A stretch of DNA of 6,842 bases from JAKPCT01 sp029553165 (GTDB taxonomy: Bacteria; Bacillota; UBA4882; UBA8346), in assembly GCA_035359995.1 (NCBI GenBank), contig DAORZT010000089.1:1-6842 (forward strand), given 5' to 3'. Position 1 is the stretch's first letter. Each line of letters opens with the position of its first letter. A program made the translations under genes and the position numbers. Positions 1-6,270 of this stretch are shown one piece after another. The notes below the pieces were generated by a model. It searched no databases. It was not told the origin of the DNA and saw only the letters and a list, made by a program, of their open reading frames with translations.

Positions 1-184
1 TTAGCTACTGCTTTGATGACCGAGGTATTTTACACATAAATTTGGACTTGACTTATTTTGGTAAACTTTTAATTATTTTTAATTTTTGTTATTATAACTG
101 AAGTAATTAACATTTACAATTATTTATCAAAAATCAAACTCCAATTGAGGACTAACATACTAAATACTAAAACTCAAATTACCT

Positions 185-934
185 TTAATTAATTTCTCCC
201 AAATAACGCCAGAGTTTTGGTTTCATGTTGTTCAGACTGAGCTCGGTAATGCAAACAAGTTTATCACCCATAGTAAAACCAGGGTTTTGGGTCAGGAAGT
301 AATTAAGATGTGAGTTGTTCATGTGTTTCCGGGTAATAACGGTAGCATCCTGCCGCAAACCTCCCTTTCCCTCCGATTTAATAACTCCGGTGGTTGGATT
401 ATAGCATCCCGGATACTTATAACCACAAAAATGGTTGATGATTGTTTGCTCAAATTCCGGCGTTCGTTCCTGATAATTTGGATAAAAACGCTTGAAGTAG
501 AGCGGTAGCAACCGATATTTTTGATACCCTTCCGCCAGCAATACCCAATATGATTTGAAATAATTCTGAACCTCGATCTTTCTTTGGCGCAAAAGTTCAT
601 CTCCATCAAGCACCCGGGAATAAACTGCTCTAATCCAGGCACGAAACAGTTCCAAATTGCTCCGAAACCCTCCCGGAATGATCGCTTCATCTGAAAAGAC
701 AAGCCGCACCGGTATTTTCAAAACATCCAAATGGTAAAACTTAATCGTTGTAAAACCTTGAATCTGATTAGCAGCATCAAACAATACCAAAGCTGAATCT
801 CTCTCATTCAACTCCTGCTCAAACCGTTCCGGACTGATATCCCCATAATAACCGGTCATTAACTCCAGCATCCGGTTTTTTTGGATGCTGGTCAGCATTT
901 TAGTCTCCACTAATCTACCGGTTAAATTCATCAT
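185..934 (-). CDS. GNAT-like acyltransferase-fold protein, function unknown
   Basis: A 249-residue soluble protein with no signal peptide or membrane helix. Residues 47-66 (ALVLFDAANQIQGFTTIKF) resemble the central strands of a GNAT acyltransferase fold. The segment around residues 129-154 (SYWVLLAEGYQKYR, then LPLYFKRFYPNY) and the NPGF/GDKLVCITEL stretch near 217-231 recall a poorly characterised family of bacterial GNAT-like proteins. I cannot see a clear acetyl-CoA pyrophosphate loop, so the activity is unproven and the substrate unknown. The start is supported by AGGAG at 940-944, with 5 nt to the first of two tandem ATG codons (934) or 8 nt to the second (931); either may be used. The gene stands alone, transcribed away from the sensor remnant, with no neighbour that explains its role. 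Being a real protein-coding gene is near certain; the GNAT assignment is moderate. Confidence 0.85.
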   Translation of the reverse strand: MMNLTGRLVETKMLTSIQKNRMLELMTGYYGDISPERFEQELNERDSALVLFDAANQIQGFTTIKFYHLDVLKIPVRLVFSDEAIIPGGFRSNLELFRAWIRAVYSRVLDGDELLRQRKIEVQNYFKSYWVLLAEGYQKYRLLPLYFKRFYPNYQERTPEFEQTIINHFCGYKYPGCYNPTTGVIKSEGKGGLRQDATVITRKHMNNSHLNYFLTQNPGFTMGDKLVCITELSLNNMKPKLWRYLGEIN

Positions 935-1008
935 CTTAACTCCTGACCGATTTGATTCAGTTCGTTTTATCCTTTAACAACCCGCCACATTAGCAACAGT
1001 CTAACCTG

Positions 1009-1034
1009 ATTATATATTCCAAATAACCCGTCAA
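1009..1034 (-). promoter_or_regulatory. Candidate promoter of the GNAT-like gene
   Basis: Read on the minus strand, a perfect TATAAT lies at 1014-1009. A TTGACG lies upstream at 1034-1029, but the spacing is only 14 nt, shorter than the usual 16-18. The alternative at 17 nt (TGGTTG, 1037-1032) matches the consensus poorly. If the TATAAT box is real, transcription would start near 1002 and leave a leader of roughly 65-70 nt before the ATG pair. The perfect -10 box and its position are in favour; the poor -35 spacing is against, and could mean activator dependence. Confidence 0.4.
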
Positions 1035-1044
1035 CCAGGGTTAT
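1023..1044. promoter_or_regulatory. Inverted repeat in divergent promoter region, possible operator
   Basis: ATAACCC (1023-1029) and GGGTTAT (1038-1044) are perfect 7-bp inverted arms around an 8-nt centre. The repeat covers the possible -35 region of the minus-strand GNAT-like gene and lies about 60 bp upstream of the plus-strand -10 box. A symmetric site here could bind a dimeric regulator. It could also be a weak hairpin: the plus-strand side is followed by CTTTTA, but no gene ends just upstream in that direction, so a terminator role is less likely. No regulator gene is visible nearby. Confidence 0.35.
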
Positions 1045-1104
1045 CTTTTATCACCCTTTATGCTGATACGACCATTTGTTTAGCTCGCGCAACCGCATAA
1101 TATT

Positions 1105-1113
1105 TGGTATAAT
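1105..1113 (+). promoter_or_regulatory. Extended -10 promoter for the sensor remnant
   Basis: TGGTATAAT is a perfect extended -10 element (TGn followed by TATAAT at 1108-1113). The hexamer 17 nt upstream (TCGCGC) does not resemble a -35 box, which is acceptable for extended -10 promoters. Transcription would start near 1120, about 45 nt before the favoured ATG at 1164. This promoter would also carry transcription across the junction into the pectate lyase remnant, because no hairpin intervenes. Confidence 0.55.
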
Positions 1114-1143
1114 TTATGATATAACGTTTCCAAATGTTTATCT

Positions 1144-1148
1144 GGAGG
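1144..1148 (+). promoter_or_regulatory. Shine-Dalgarno GGAGG deciding the sensor start
   Basis: GGAGG lies inside the longer reading frame that begins at ATG 1134, and 15 nt before the in-frame ATG at 1164. ATG 1134 has no recognisable ribosome binding site, so 1164 is the better start even though the spacing is on the long side. Starting there also gives a cleaner N-terminus (MKIAALILIT) leading straight into the first membrane helix. Confidence 0.5.
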
Positions 1149-1163
1149 TTTAGTTTCAAAATA

Positions 1164-1790
1164 ATGAAGATTGCGGCGCTGATCCTGATAACACTCTCAT
1201 TATGGAGCTTTGGTTCACTGACAATCATTACTAACCCAAAACAACCTTCAAGCCGTTGGCTGGGGATCATGGCTCTGGCATCCGGATTGGGTGTACTGGG
1301 AGTAGTCTTGAGTTTAGCGGTTGTCCCCAATCTCCAAGGACCAACTTGGACCATCTTTTATAACCAATTGATTAAAGCTTTGTACATGATTGCCTTATAC
1401 CTTACCCCCTACGCAACTTTACTGTTTGGGATCACCTATTCAGGCCTGTTCAACAATCAGCAGCACCGTCTCCTTGGAACTGTACTGACAGTTCCTACTA
1501 TTGTGATGTTTTTTATTTATCCCATCAATCAGGATTATCGGCCCTCGTTGCAAGTAATCGGCTATTGGGCTGTCCCTTATATTATTGCGGCAAATTTTTT
1601 AGTCGTATACTCATACTACCAAGAACGGAACCGACGTCTCAAACAACAAAAATTACTGACCTGTCTTTTATTTGGTCCGGCAACAATTTTAATCGAAGCT
1701 GTTAATTTTATCTTTGATATTCCCAACCTTGATCTTTGGCAGTATAATGCGGTAATGGCGGGTTGTCTTCGACTGTTCCGAATGTGTTGA
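1164..1790 (+). pseudogene. Truncated 7TM-type sensor protein (membrane domain only)
   Basis: This is an integral membrane protein resembling the N-terminal 7TM sensing module found on many Bacillota histidine kinases and related signalling proteins. Six hydrophobic helices are visible, at about residues 2-23, 32-55, 69-93, 103-120, 129-150 and 164-184 counted from ATG 1164. A charged loop (YYQERNRRLKQQK) lies between helices five and six. The expected seventh helix would begin at about LWQYNAVMAG, but the frame instead reads CLRLFRMC and stops at 1788-1790. No kinase, GGDEF or DNA-binding output domain follows. From about 1761 onward the DNA reads as pectate lyase in another frame, so this is a 3'-truncated gene rather than a simple frameshift. 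An upstream ATG at 1134 is in frame but lacks a ribosome binding site. Alternatively the truncation is an assembly error. The sensor family assignment is moderate; the truncation is well supported. Confidence 0.7.
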
Positions 1791-1821
1791 TAATGGTTTT
1801 CGTATTAGGGTAAAATGGGTT

Positions 1822-2736
1822 GTGCTTCGGCATATTGATGTCTGTAATTCCAAGTTCGATGGCTTTAAAGACCATAAAACGGAAGCTGGAGAAAACATAT
1901 ATGAAGATATCAGATCATACAACAACAATGGTAAGGGCTTCTGTATCTCCACCAGTAATAACATCTTGAGCAAATGTGTTGCCTGGGATAATGTTGACCG
2001 CGACGGTGACGAGCCCGGAGAACACGGTGACGGTTTTGCCATGAATGACGGTGCAGAAAATAACCGTTTTATCGAATGTGTCAGTTACCGCAACTCCGAT
2101 GACGGATTTGATACTTATGGCTCACGAAGAAATGTTTTCATCCGGTGTATTGCTTATCAAAACGGTATAAACCGCTTAAATCTGAACCCCTTTGCTGGTG
2201 ATGGCAACGGCTTTAAACTGGGTATTGCTTTTGGCGATGAGTCCCAAGCCCATAACATTGCTTTCCGTTGCCTTGCATACAATAATCGACTGGCAGGATT
2301 TGATTTTAATGGCGGAGCCGGAAACTATATCATAAACTGTACTGCTTATTCTGATAAACCTGTTGAATTTAAAAATCCTCGAACTTTTAAAATGGGAGAT
2401 CGTAGCGGTCTGGCCAACTATTTAATTAATAATCTTGCTTATCCCGCTCCAGCTGAAGAAGACATTACCGATGAGCTTACCCGAGCCGCGCAAAGGACCA
2501 ACTCCTGGAATAGTTATACAATTAAAACAACTGATCTTCTGAGTCTCGCCCCAAACAGTCCTAATTTCATGAAATTATCCGCATCGAGTCCGTTACGGAA
2601 TAAGGGAACCGATATTTCTCAAAATAGCGCTTATTCCGAGGTAGTTAGCCGGTTAATAAATACAGACTTAGGTTATATCGGATTAACCGACTTAGGTTAT
2701 ATCGGATTACCCGACTTAGGTTGTTTTGAAGACTAA
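1822..2736 (+). pseudogene. N-terminally truncated family-9 pectate lyase-like beta-helix protein
   Basis: The protein has right-handed parallel beta-helix rungs (repeated NxxxGF and C-A-Y-x-N patterns) typical of PL9 pectate lyases, which cleave polygalacturonate by calcium-assisted beta-elimination outside the cell. Counting from GTG 1822, D70 (EHGDGFA), D93/D94/D97 (NSDDGFD) and K132 (GDGNGFKLG) match in order and nearly in spacing the calcium ligands and catalytic lysine known from Dickeya Pel9A (D209, D233, D234, D237, K273, from memory). The C-terminus ends in the usual DLG-x-F-E motif. About 115-140 N-terminal residues are missing, including the signal peptide. The frame is open upstream to a stop at 1753-1755, and residues encoded from about 1762 (VVFDCSECVDNGF) already look like a lyase rung. 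GTG 1822 is the only in-frame start and has only a distant AGGG (1807-1810). Without an export signal or the first coils it is probably non-functional. It ends before a strong terminator. Confidence 0.8.
2665..2722 (+). repeat. 24-bp in-frame tandem repeat near lyase C-terminus
   Basis: A 24-bp unit beginning GACTTAGGTTATATCGGATT occurs at 2665-2688 and 2689-2712, then a partial third copy (GACTTAGG) at 2713-2722. The two full copies differ at a single position near their ends (AACC versus ACCC). Each unit encodes DLGYIGL plus T or P, and the third copy becomes the true terminal DLGCFED. It looks like a recent slippage duplication of the C-terminal DLG motif that kept the frame. Confidence 0.9.
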
Positions 2737-2767
2737 AATTTACAGCAGCGCCTTAACTGGGCAGTTA

Positions 2768-2809
2768 AAAAATGACGTCAACCACAATTTAATGGTTGAC
2801 GTCATTTTT
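2768..2809. terminator. Bidirectional intrinsic terminator between convergent genes
   Basis: A perfect 17-bp stem (2768-2784 with 2793-2809) surrounds an 8-nt loop (CAATTTAA). The core is TGACGTCAACCA paired with TGGTTGACGTCA, flanked by an A-run and a T-run, so both strands yield a GC-containing hairpin followed by uridines. It lies 31 bp after the plus-strand lyase stop and 46 bp after the minus-strand yajQ stop, as expected for a terminator shared by convergent genes. A smaller 6-bp palindrome (2753-2768) abuts it. Confidence 0.9.
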
Positions 2810-2855
2810 GAATTTTTCACTGTCTCACTGACAGGGGAGCCTTTGTTAATAGCTT

Positions 2856-3347
2856 TCACCGGTAATTGCCAAATAACAATTCCACTCCATAATCTTTGGC
2901 TTTTAATGCTTGAATCACTGCTTGTAAATCATTGCGGCTTTTACCGGAAACCCGGACCTGATCACCGTTTATCTGCGCTTGTACTTTGAGATTAAGCGCT
3001 TTGATATCTTTAACGATCGCTTTGGCTTGATCCTGTTCGATTCCGCTTTGAATTTTAACAAACTGCCGCAACATTCCGCCACTCGCGTCCTCAACCTTCC
3101 CGAAACTCAAGTTCTTAACCGGAACTTTGCGGTTAACCATTTTAGTCTTGAGGATCTCGATAATGCTACGCAGTTTATAATCATCATCAGCTAAAATTTT
3201 AATACTGTCACCTTCAAGTACCACTTCTGATTTGCTGTTTTTAAAGTCATACCGCTGGCCAATCTCTTTATTGGTCTGATTGATCGCATTATCAACTTCC
3301 TGCATATCGACCTTAGAATAAATGTCAAATGATTCATCTTTCGCCAT
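2856..3347 (-). CDS. yajQ: YajQ family (UPF0234) nucleotide-binding protein
   Basis: A 163-residue cytoplasmic protein matching YajQ over its full usual length. Hallmarks are FDIYSKVDMQEVDNAINQ (7-24), RYDFKNSKSEV (32-42), the basic NRKVPVKN segment in the middle, and VRVSGKSRNDLQAVI followed by a terminal GNYR. The family folds as two ferredoxin-like domains and binds nucleotides or RNA; the Xanthomonas member XC_3703 is reported to be a c-di-GMP receptor acting with a transcription factor. Whether this copy binds c-di-GMP cannot be read from sequence. The start is supported by GAGGG at 3355-3359, 7 nt before the ATG. It has its own promoter (3426-3453) and shares the terminator at 2768-2809 with the convergent lyase remnant. 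The gene lies directly downstream of a diguanylate cyclase on the same strand, separated by 213 bp. Identification is very secure. Confidence 0.97.
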   Translation of the reverse strand: MAKDESFDIYSKVDMQEVDNAINQTNKEIGQRYDFKNSKSEVVLEGDSIKILADDDYKLRSIIEILKTKMVNRKVPVKNLSFGKVEDASGGMLRQFVKIQSGIEQDQAKAIVKDIKALNLKVQAQINGDQVRVSGKSRNDLQAVIQALKAKDYGVELLFGNYR

Positions 3348-3425
3348 TTCTAATCCCTCTTTTCCAATCTTTTTATATCAAACTTAACGTAACCATTTTA
3401 GCATAATTATTTCCAACCTTCATCC

Positions 3426-3453
3426 ATTATATCATTTTAACGTTCTTTTTCAA
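3426..3453 (-). promoter_or_regulatory. Sigma-A-type promoter of yajQ
   Basis: Read on the minus strand, TTGAAA (3453-3448) is followed after 16 nt by TATAAT (3431-3426). The -10 box is preceded by TGA, giving an extended TGnTATAAT. Transcription would start near 3419 and leave a leader of about 70 nt before the yajQ ATG at 3347. A second TATAAT (3475-3470) lies just upstream but has no good -35. This is the best promoter in the window. Confidence 0.75.
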
Positions 3454-3481
3454 ATCAAGTTATTTCACCATTATATAAAGA

Positions 3482-3512
3482 AAAACGAACCCTCGTTAGG
3501 AGTATTCGTTTT
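3482..3512 (-). terminator. Intrinsic terminator after the diguanylate cyclase gene
   Basis: AAAACGAA (3482-3489) pairs with TTCGTTTT (3505-3512). An inner CCT/AGG stem (3491-3493 with 3498-3500) closes a CGTT loop. On the minus strand the hairpin ends in TTCGTTTTTC, a short T-run, and lies about 50 bp beyond the cyclase stop at 3561. It would separate the cyclase transcript from yajQ. On the plus strand the T-run is weaker. The stem is AT-rich with an internal bulge, so efficiency may be partial. Confidence 0.65.
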
Positions 3513-3560
3513 ATCATCCATGCTTATATTCAAAAGATTAAATTACATAACAAATATTGA

Positions 3561-4598
3561 TCAAATAATCTCCAAGAATTGACTGTTGGCTCCAAAATCT
3601 TCGTCCTCATTCGTGACTGACTTTAATAACGTTTGTAACTCATCATAACTCAAATAAGGATCAATCTGCTTTAACATTATCAACCGGTTCCGCCCAGACT
3701 TCTTAGCATAATAAAGCAGCATATCAGCAAGGTTGATGCATTCTTCAAAGGATAACCCCCGTGGGTTGCTTGTATAATATGGGTATGCAATACAACCACC
3801 TGAAACATTTACTTTAATACTTTGAGTTTTACTGATGGAAATACGATGGTTGGAAATGCTGGTCTTCAACAGTCTCAGAAATTGAGGCAGATAATTAACT
3901 TTAGTACGATTAAGTAAAATAACGAACTCTTCGCCGCCCCAGCGAATCACAATATCATCGAAACGCAAAATACTCTTCATGATTGATGAAATTTCTCTCA
4001 AAACCTGATCTCCTGCATCATGACCGAATTCATCATTGATTGTTTTAAAATTATCAATATCAACCATGCAAATGCCAATCACTTTATTTTTAATATTTGG
4101 ATCACGTTTCCAAACTTCACTGTTGGTCACTTCTTCGGTAAAATTACTTACAAGATTAGTTACTACTTCAGTATAATAGCGACGGTTATACAATCCGGTT
4201 AACGAGTCACACAGTGAAGTAGTTTTCAATTCCTTATTTAACAATATTACCTTTGCTAAACTCCCAAATACCCAAATCATTGATATTCCTATTATTTTGC
4301 CTGTTAAAGCATTATACATATATGAATCAAACGGAACCTTACACAAACTCAAATAAATAAACACAAAAGAATCAAGCAGCAGCATTGTTAGAATCCCACC
4401 TTTATACCCATAGAAAAAAGAAGCATAAATAAGTGGAATAAGAGTAATCTTAAAAGTTTCAGTCTTAAATAGCGGATACAAAACAAAAATTGCAACAAAA
4501 TAACTGCAAACAATGATCCAATAAAAGACGTTTTTATATTTCTTCAAGTCATTCAAAAAAACTCTGATGTCATTTTTCTTTCTTTTGTCAGATTTCAT
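3561..4598 (-). CDS. Membrane-bound GGDEF diguanylate cyclase
   Basis: A 345-residue protein that condenses two GTP into c-di-GMP. A basic N-terminus (MKSDKRKKND) precedes about four membrane helices (roughly 24-43, 49-65, 67-86, 100-119), with only short loops, so no extracellular sensor domain is present. The GGDEF domain begins at DSLTGLYNRR (131-140). It has the metal-binding DIDNFK (180-185), the active-site GGEEF (221-225), and RFDD (212-215), which is the RxxD inhibitory site at the canonical five-residue distance. All catalytic features are intact, so it should be active and product-inhibited. About 14 extra residues lie between NRR and DIDNFK compared with PleD (from memory), and an acidic tail of about 35 residues follows the domain. 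GAGGG at 4603-4607 sits close (4 nt) to the ATG. It is probably a single-gene unit, ended by the hairpin at 3482-3512. Confidence 0.95.
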   Translation of the reverse strand: MKSDKRKKNDIRVFLNDLKKYKNVFYWIIVCSYFVAIFVLYPLFKTETFKITLIPLIYASFFYGYKGGILTMLLLDSFVFIYLSLCKVPFDSYMYNALTGKIIGISMIWVFGSLAKVILLNKELKTTSLCDSLTGLYNRRYYTEVVTNLVSNFTEEVTNSEVWKRDPNIKNKVIGICMVDIDNFKTINDEFGHDAGDQVLREISSIMKSILRFDDIVIRWGGEEFVILLNRTKVNYLPQFLRLLKTSISNHRISISKTQSIKVNVSGGCIAYPYYTSNPRGLSFEECINLADMLLYYAKKSGRNRLIMLKQIDPYLSYDELQTLLKSVTNEDEDFGANSQFLEII

Positions 4599-4670
4599 GT
4601 TGCCCTCAACATTTGTAAAAAAACAATACTTAGCTCCTTCTTTATTATTTCGGCCATTAAATCAAAAAAG

Positions 4671-4685
4671 AAAAGAGCTTCTTTT
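4671..4685 (-). other. Weak hairpin with U-run in the cyclase leader
   Basis: On the minus strand AAAAGA (4685-4680) and TCTTTT (4676-4671) form a 6-bp AT-rich stem around a 3-nt loop, followed directly by CTTTTTT. It lies 73 bp upstream of the cyclase ATG and about 133 bp beyond the protease stop. It could be a second, backup terminator for lemA-htpX or a weak leader attenuator for the cyclase. The stem is too weak to be sure of either. Confidence 0.3.
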
Positions 4686-4778
4686 AGATTTACATCACTT
4701 TATTACAGATTTTCAATAACTGAAAACCATCGCATCGTTCTCTATAAACGCCTGTTGCTGAATTTACCCTGTTAACAA

Positions 4779-4813
4779 AGACGGTTTCTTGATTACCAAC
4801 CAAGAAACCGTTT
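4779..4813 (-). terminator. Hairpin terminator of the lemA-htpX operon
   Basis: CGGTTTCTTG (4782-4791) pairs perfectly with CAAGAAACCG (4801-4810) around a 9-nt loop; flanking A-T and G-T pairs can lengthen the stem to about 13 bp. It starts only 5 bp beyond the protease stop codon (4818). On the minus strand the tail (TCTTTGTTAAC) is T-rich but not a clean T-run, so it may act as a moderate terminator or as an RNA-stabilising 3' hairpin. Confidence 0.7.
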
Positions 4814-4817
4814 ACTT

Positions 4818-6257
4818 TTAATTATCACTTTTACTTACTATTTTGATATCATCTCCACATTCCGGACATTGGATTGAATCAGCTGTACAGATGGGAGAAA
4901 GCTGAATTATTCGCCCACAAGCACATTCAATACTCTCCCAACCCTTACCAGTACGTTGATAGACCTGTCCTCCGGTTGCAACTGGTTTTGAAGTCTCTGT
5001 CTTTCCAGCTCCTGGTATGGTTTTTATCTCTCCACAACGAGGACACCATATCGACGAGTTTTTATATTCCGGAGGTATTTTATACCTAATACCACAAGAA
5101 CAGTTCAGGAATATAAAATTACTCACAGCACGAAGCAGATCAGTCACTTCTTTCTCTGCAATAACTTCGGAGATAAGATCTGAACCGGTATTCTCCGAAA
5201 CCGGAACATTCTCATTCTTAATATCTTCAGAAGCAACATCCGGAACGGTACTCTCCCGGACTGAAATGCTTTCATAACGGTTTAAAGCAACCTTGGGAAT
5301 GATTTGTTGTCTGGACCGCAAAACGCGTTGATAAGCATATTGATAACTCCGAAAATCAACCCCGTGATGTAAACTCCGTAAAATTTTAATCCGTTCTGTA
5401 ATAGGAGGGTGAGTGTTCCATAAATTCAGGCTAGTATCAGCCAAGGGATTAACTATATACATTGGGGCCGATACTTTGTTAGCACTAGCAATTTGGCTGT
5501 GCTTAGAAATCTTTTCCAGCGCCGAAGCTAGGCCCGCAGGATACCGCGTTAATCGTACCGCTGATGCATCTGCTAAATACTCCCGCTTCCGTGAAATAGC
5601 AAAGTATAGAATCCGTGCCAGTATCGGTCCTAAAATTGCAAAGATTAAGGCAATAATCAACAAAACTGGCACACCAGATGATTTTGAAGAACGGCTGCGC
5701 CGGGAACCTCCTGAAAAACGCAGACCTCTAAGAAAACCTTCTGAAATCAACTGAATCGAGCCAAGCATCATACTGGCAAAGGTTAAAAATTGAGTGTCGC
5801 GGTTATAGATATGGGAGATCTCGTGCGCAATAACTCCCTGTAGCTCATCACGGTTGAGTTGCGCCAATAAACCTGAAGTTACGGCAACTGCGCTTTTCTC
5901 TGGTGTAATCCCCGTTGCAAACGCATTTAAATTAGGGTCATCAATGATATAAATACGCGGCTTCACTTTCAATTGTGCTGCAATAACCATCTCTTCGACC
6001 ACATTATGCAATTGGGGATGTAATTCCCGGGGCACTTCATAAGCTCCGCTCAAATTTATAAACAGTGAATCACTTGAATAATAACTAACTGCAGAAAGCG
6101 CAAGCCAAATCAGTAGCGCAATAACTATACCACATACTCCGCCATCCTCGATCAAATAAGCCCCGATGAAATACCCCAGCAAAATCAAGATTACTCCCAT
6201 CACCAGAAAGAGATAGATGGAGCGACGCTGATTTATTGCAATTAATTCCCACATCAT
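4818..6257 (-). CDS. htpX: HtpX-like M48 membrane metalloprotease with double zinc-ribbon tail
   Basis: A 479-residue inner-membrane zinc endopeptidase of the HtpX type, which degrades damaged membrane proteins from the cytoplasmic side. Two N-terminal helices (about 14-35 and 40-58) precede NAFATG (111-116) and the catalytic HEISH (145-149). Two further hydrophobic segments (about 157-175 and 196-220) precede REYLAD (225-230), whose E226 is the likely third zinc ligand, and the conserved THPPITERI (282-290). The family is usually near 290 residues. Here about 190 more follow: a region rich in charged and acidic residues (about 315-380), then two CxC...CxxC modules, C386/C388/C405/C408 and C445/C447/C464/C467, predicted to be cytoplasmic zinc ribbons. 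The start is a tandem ATG pair with only a weak ribosome site (GTGG), 13 nt after the lemA stop, suggesting translational coupling. The protease family is certain; the role of the tail is unknown. Confidence 0.95.
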   Translation of the reverse strand: MMWELIAINQRRSIYLFLVMGVILILLGYFIGAYLIEDGGVCGIVIALLIWLALSAVSYYSSDSLFINLSGAYEVPRELHPQLHNVVEEMVIAAQLKVKPRIYIIDDPNLNAFATGITPEKSAVAVTSGLLAQLNRDELQGVIAHEISHIYNRDTQFLTFASMMLGSIQLISEGFLRGLRFSGGSRRSRSSKSSGVPVLLIIALIFAILGPILARILYFAISRKREYLADASAVRLTRYPAGLASALEKISKHSQIASANKVSAPMYIVNPLADTSLNLWNTHPPITERIKILRSLHHGVDFRSYQYAYQRVLRSRQQIIPKVALNRYESISVRESTVPDVASEDIKNENVPVSENTGSDLISEVIAEKEVTDLLRAVSNFIFLNCSCGIRYKIPPEYKNSSIWCPRCGEIKTIPGAGKTETSKPVATGGQVYQRTGKGWESIECACGRIIQLSPICTADSIQCPECGDDIKIVSKSDN

Positions 6258-6270
6258 CTTTGGTTACCAC

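Noticed and set aside
1..39. Possible 3' end of a plus-strand gene reading LATALMTEVFYT then TAA.
   Set aside because: Thirteen open codons at a window edge are expected by chance, and no terminator hairpin follows; it needs upstream sequence to judge.
48..76. TTGACT with AATTAT 17 nt downstream, promoter-like on the plus strand.
   Set aside because: No plus-strand gene begins until about 1134, and the region is so AT-rich that such matches are expected.
100..184. Terminator for the GNAT-like gene.
   Set aside because: Only 3-bp stems such as TCC/GGA around 141-152 are found before a T-run; too weak to call.
319..702. A 127-codon minus-strand open frame overlapping the GNAT-like gene.
   Set aside because: It lies inside a gene with better protein character and its own ribosome site; the translation resembles no folded protein.
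1058..1354. Minus-strand 98-codon open frame overlapping the sensor start.
   Set aside because: It is antisense to the membrane protein and covers its promoter; low-quality composition marks it as a shadow.
1134..2736. A single sensor gene broken by a frameshift, or a genuine sensor-lyase fusion protein.
   Set aside because: The two parts belong to unrelated families (cytoplasmic-membrane sensor and secreted lyase) and are in different frames with stops on both sides, so restoring the frame would not give a sensible protein.
4599..4817. A c-di-GMP riboswitch in the leader of the cyclase gene.
   Set aside because: I looked for the GEMM-type conserved segments and found none; only simple AT-rich hairpins are present.
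5413..5754. Plus-strand 113-codon open frame inside the protease gene.
   Set aside because: It is antisense to conserved HtpX sequence with no ribosome binding site; a shadow frame.
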